Source: Lachnospiraceae bacterium (GTDB lineage Bacteria; Bacillota; Clostridia; Lachnospirales; Lachnospiraceae). From it: a DNA stretch of 64,000 nucleotides. Where the stretch lies: the NCBI GenBank assembly GCA_910576335.1, contig CAJTIU010000026.1, forward strand, positions 1 through 64,000. Reading direction: 5' to 3'. Below, one piece after another: positions 61,255-64,000 of the stretch. Numbering within the stretch: position 1 is the stretch's first letter; the number at the start of each line of letters is the position of its first letter. Under the pieces are notes generated by a model, which saw only the letters and a program-made list of their open reading frames with translations, ran no database searches and was not told the origin of the DNA. Position numbers and translations under genes: made by a program.

Positions 61255-62185
61255 TCTTTGCACCTCCTGTCATTTTCAAAAGATAGTCGGTCGGCTCCAT
61301 ACCGGCAAGCCAGATTTCTGATACCTCTATCCCGGAACGAACCAGCAGAGCATTGATTTCCCCGGATTGCTCGTTACAATTAAAAACTCGTATTATATCA
61401 TGGCTTAACACTTCAAAATCGGGGTACTGCTGGCTTAAAATGGTGATAGCTCGTTCTAATTGTGGCGTTCTTATCTTTATGCACCGCTGACAGCATTCAT
61501 TTAATTCCCCAGCCGTAAGCTCACAAATCAGCTTTCCGTCTGCCATTACGCCATATTTGGATGCAATCCGGGAAAGCTGTGAATAATCTTGTCCAGAGAT
61601 CAGAAGCGTGGTACGGTTCATTTCATACAGATAGGCCAGAACAGAGATCAGATGTTCACATTCTCCTTTATCCATCCCGGAAAAAGGATCGTCCAATATT
61701 ATAAAATCTGGATTTCCCAAAAGAGCAACCGCCAAATTCACTAATCGTTGGGTCGATAATGGCAACCGCCGTACCGCCGTTTTCTCTTTCAGGTTCAAAT
61801 GCAATATATCCTGAATATGGCTTTCTGTGCTTCCGAAAGCGGAAGAAAAATAACGAAGCATATTAGCTGGTGATAGGGAGCCGATTGTTACAGGCTTTTG
61901 AGGTACAAATCCAATCCGACGGCGCTCCTGCTGATAGTCTGTATTGCCAAATAATTTGAGCGTACCAGATTGAGGTCTAATTGCTCCTATAATGGCCTGC
62001 AACAGCACAGATTTTCCGGCATTGTGGCCGCCATATAGCGCATAGATTTCTCCGCGCTTTACCTGAAATGTGATATTCTTAATCCCGTTTCCGTCCGGGA
62101 AAACATAAGTCAACCCGGCTGTTTCCAAAGCAGCCTCCAAACAATCATCCCCTTTCCATATAGTCTTATTGTAGCAGATCGCCAT
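61232..62185 (-). CDS. ABC ATPase with degenerate catalytic motifs
   Basis: The frame is 317 residues; the real start may be TTG 62140 (EAALETAG), eight bases after AAGGGG. Walker A is intact (GGHNAGKS, 52-59). Where LSGGQ is expected there is LSTQRLVNLAVALL, Walker B reads IILDDPFSG with Asp for the catalytic Glu, and the H-loop is LISGQD, Gln for His. The protein probably binds ATP but hydrolyses it poorly. An added C-terminal region of about 90 residues (RTPQLERAITILSQQY) resembles the tail of LanF-like ATPases. It is coupled to the permease downstream. Confidence 0.8.
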   Translation of the reverse strand: MAICYNKTIWKGDDCLEAALETAGLTYVFPDGNGIKNITFQVKRGEIYALYGGHNAGKSVLLQAIIGAIRPQSGTLKLFGNTDYQQERRRIGFVPQKPVTIGSLSPANMLRYFSSAFGSTESHIQDILHLNLKEKTAVRRLPLSTQRLVNLAVALLGNPDFIILDDPFSGMDKGECEHLISVLAYLYEMNRTTLLISGQDYSQLSRIASKYGVMADGKLICELTAGELNECCQRCIKIRTPQLERAITILSQQYPDFEVLSHDIIRVFNCNEQSGEINALLVRSGIEVSEIWLAGMEPTDYLLKMTGGAKNDPDYAK

Positions 62186-62212
62186 TCAAACTTTATAAGA
62201 TTTCTCTAAGGA

Positions 62213-62911
62213 TTAACCTTGCATTTTGAATCCGAGGCCCCAAACCGTCTGAATATACTTTTCCTCTGGATTGACATTGGCAAATTTCTTGCGAAGATTT
62301 CCAATATGGACATTGATCGCATTGTCATCCCCAATAAAGTTTTCATTCCATACACTTTCAAAAATATTGTTTTTCGTGAATACCTTTGAGGGTGCGGACA
62401 TCAAAAGCTGTAAAATCAGATATTCGTACCTTGTCAAAGCAATAGGGGTATTACCGATCTTAGCTTCCATAGCTTCTGTATCAAGGGACAAATCCTTAAA
62501 ATGAAGCATCTTGCCATTATTGGAGCCGGTGGATTTTTGAGAGCGTCGCAGTACCGCTTCAATCCGCACCAGCAGTTCTTGATTATCAAATGGCTTTGTG
62601 ATGTAATCATCCGCACCGTTTCGTATGAGGTTCACCTTGCTGTCTATATCCGTTTTAGCAGACACACCGATGATCGGAATATCCATTATGTTTTTTATCT
62701 TTTCCAACACGGTTTCTCCCGGTATGCCAGGAAGCATCAGATCAAGTAAAATCAAGTCAAAACTGCTTTTTTCTATCAATAGGAGAGCTTCACTTCCCGA
62801 ATAGGCAGAAGTTACACAATAGCCATGATTGGTCAGAAGCCGCCTTGTCATATCATTAAGCAGAACATCATCTTCAATAATCAGAAGATGTGGGTGTGTT
62901 CCAGTTTCCAT
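62213..62911 (-). CDS. OmpR-family response regulator
   Basis: The 232-residue protein has a receiver with E13-D14-D15, phosphoacceptor D57 and KPFDNQELLVRI. The winged-helix DNA-binding domain (ALTRYEYLILQLLMSAP, VWGLGFKMQG) follows. It heads the minus-strand operon RR-ATPase-permease-kinase-small protein-ATPase-permease. GGAGATAACAATATG precedes the start. It probably activates this operon. The A/T-rich upstream region 62912-63102 also serves the divergent XRE gene and shows no other gene. Confidence 0.92.
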   Translation of the reverse strand: METGTHPHLLIIEDDVLLNDMTRRLLTNHGYCVTSAYSGSEALLLIEKSSFDLILLDLMLPGIPGETVLEKIKNIMDIPIIGVSAKTDIDSKVNLIRNGADDYITKPFDNQELLVRIEAVLRRSQKSTGSNNGKMLHFKDLSLDTEAMEAKIGNTPIALTRYEYLILQLLMSAPSKVFTKNNIFESVWNENFIGDDNAINVHIGNLRKKFANVNPEEKYIQTVWGLGFKMQG

Positions 62912-63102
62912 ATTGTTATCTCCTTATCATTTCGCAAATTTCCGAATTAAAACTCAAATATTATTTTAATTATACCGCCTCCATTATATTAGGGCAAGGC
63001 AGAACCATTTTTTGAAATGAAATAAAATACAACATCACATCAAATTTCATTACATTCTCATAATCTGACCCGAAATGTACAATGATATAGGGTGATATGA
63101 GA

Positions 63103-63462
63103 ATGAACCAAGATGAAAGAAGGTTTGACTTTCACGGGCTCGGGCTGGCGCTGAAAAAAGCCAGAGAAGAAAAGGGCTGGACACAAGCCTATGTTGCGGA
63201 ATTAGTAGACCGTGACTCCCGTACCATTATGAATATTGAGAACAAAGGACAGTATCCGAGCTTTAACCTTTTCGTAAAGCTCATTACCATGTTTGACATT
63301 TCGGTTGACCAGTTTATTCATACGGACGGAGGCGAACAAACAAGTCCTTGCAGAAAGCACATTGATGTGCTCCTAAACTCCATGAACGAGAAAGAGCTTG
63401 TTGTCATGGAGGCCACAGCCGAAGGGCTCAAGAAAGCCAGAGAAACGGAGGTTCCAGAATAA
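63103..63462 (+). CDS. XRE-family regulator of the mobile element
   Basis: The protein is 119 residues from ATG 63103 (121 from ATG 63097). It has a Cro/CI helix-turn-helix (LKKAREEKGWTQAYVAELVD, RDSRTIMNIENKGQYPSF) and a C-terminal helical part ending ELVVMEATAEGLKKAR. AGGGTGAT is the ribosome site. Such regulators commonly hold element genes silent. It is divergent from the two-component/ABC operon and may control it, or the element's transfer genes. Confidence 0.85.
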   Translation: MNQDERRFDFHGLGLALKKAREEKGWTQAYVAELVDRDSRTIMNIENKGQYPSFNLFVKLITMFDISVDQFIHTDGGEQTSPCRKHIDVLLNSMNEKELVVMEATAEGLKKARETEVPE

Positions 63463-63515
63463 GGGCCTCTGTTTTTTTGCGCCATTTTCGGGGCTGCCGC
63501 TAAGTGGCAAGCAGG

Positions 63516-63545
63516 GCAACTGTGGCCACACAGTTGCTATTTTTA
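63516..63545 (+). terminator. Terminator of the XRE gene
   Basis: GCAACTGTG and CACAGTTGC pair around four bases and are followed by TATTTTTA, 54 bases after the XRE stop. A further stem TTGGGGA / TCCCCAA lies at 63584-63600. Confidence 0.75.
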
Positions 63546-63606
63546 CGTTCCGGCCTTCCGGCCAGAACGCAAAAATCTGCTTGTTGGGGAGCCTCCCCAA
63601 ACCCGG

Positions 63607-63629
63607 CTTCGGGCCAACATGGCCCGAAG
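63607..63629. repeat. Element palindrome, copy 4
   Basis: CTTCGGGCCAACATGGCCCG then AAG, a perfect version of the repeat, 36 bases past the relaxase stop (minus strand). Confidence 0.8.
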
Positions 63630-63664
63630 AGTCAGCGTCGCTCCGCTCCTTATTTTTACACCCC

Positions 63665-64000
63665 CTAACGCTCCTGTTCCTTCTTCCTGCCCGGCTCCGC
63701 ATAGCCCAGCAGATAATCAATGTTCGCCTTCGCCGCCGTGACCTCCCGCATTTCCTCCCGGGCCTTCCGGTACTCGGCATAGAGCCTCTTTTTCTTCTCC
63801 GCCAGCTCCCGTCCTTCCTCCTTCAGCCCGTCCATCTTTGGCAGCTTTGCCCCGCCCAGAATCCGCTTGAAGTCGGCGCAGGCCGCCCGGTAGAGCTCAA
63901 TGTCTCCCTCATGCTCCGCAAGAAACTTCCGGCTGTATTTCCGGGCCTTGTATTCCTGGAACACAGGACGGGTCCTGGCATACTGGACCGTGGCCGCCTT
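63665..64000 (-). CDS. Relaxase C-terminal region (partial, runs off the window)
   Basis: The visible 111 residues read QYARTRPVFQEYKARKYSRK, then FKRILGGAKLPKMDGLKEEG and coiled-coil EYRKAREEMREVTAAKANID to a stop at 63665. The frame is open through base 64000. This is the C-terminal helical region of relaxases on Firmicutes mobilizable/conjugative elements, where the protein nicks the origin of transfer via an N-terminal Tyr domain not seen here. GC content is higher than in the flanking ABC cassette. Confidence 0.75.
   Translation of the reverse strand, partial: KAATVQYARTRPVFQEYKARKYSRKFLAEHEGDIELYRAACADFKRILGGAKLPKMDGLKEEGRELAEKKKRLYAEYRKAREEMREVTAAKANIDYLLGYAEPGRKKEQER

Overview
The window is chromosome of a low-to-mid GC gut Firmicute, most probably a Lachnospiraceae member (Clostridia). 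This is inferred from PPi-type phosphofructokinases, rubrerythrin beside an [FeFe]-hydrogenase-like protein, many hybrid histidine kinases, and serine-recombinase and relaxase remnants typical of that family. I cannot name the genus. There is no rRNA and no CRISPR array. One tRNA is present (Pro, GGG anticodon).

1-5.2 kb is a gene graveyard. It holds broken acetyltransferases, a truncated methyltransferase, an IS66 scrap, a gutted group II intron, a relaxase tail, a deleted beta-lactamase-like gene and a deleted HD-domain gene, with intact GNAT and maltose O-acetyltransferase-like genes between them. 5.4-10.4 kb is an intact two-component system driving an FtsX-type ABC transporter, followed by a decayed second copy whose permease and ATPase ends are fused in frame. 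11.5-15.6 kb has an AraC regulator and a metal-resistance module (ArsR, HMA chaperone, P1B ATPase) with a clear promoter and operator.

15.9-33.9 kb looks like core genome: LytS/LytR, glycerol kinase with a tiny DUF1667-like partner, a PPi-dependent PFK, a membrane pseudokinase/TPR protein overlapping a secreted Ig-like protein, a convergent OmpR/HK pair, a sulfotransferase-like gene and two orphan hybrid kinases. 34-39.6 kb is a second mosaic of mobile debris around an AT-rich regulator plus ABC exporter pair. 39.5-53.7 kb returns to core-like genes: an AAA/DUF4143 ATPase, a second PFK, a GT2, rubrerythrin, the hydrogenase-like protein, two more giant hybrid kinases, NUDIX, thioredoxin and YbjQ.

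A tRNA-Pro with a tyrosine-recombinase remnant at its 3' end precedes the left part of a mobile element (54.3-64 kb). The element carries a large serine recombinase, small accessory genes, a sigma-like protein, a seven-gene regulator/ABC cassette resembling lantibiotic-immunity systems, an XRE regulator and the C-terminal end of a relaxase running out of the window.

The most unusual signals are as follows. (i) A family of hairpin repeats bounded by GTTACTRTTCAC sits at the 3' ends of at least six genes. Two copies differ by compensatory changes, and in some cases the repeat supplies the stop codon. (ii) A separate large GC-rich palindrome occurs at two gene ends. (iii) A 23-nt palindrome is repeated four times within the serine-recombinase element. 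(iv) An ABC ATPase has lost its signature, catalytic Glu and H-loop His. (v) The pseudokinase/Ig-like pair has no assigned function.
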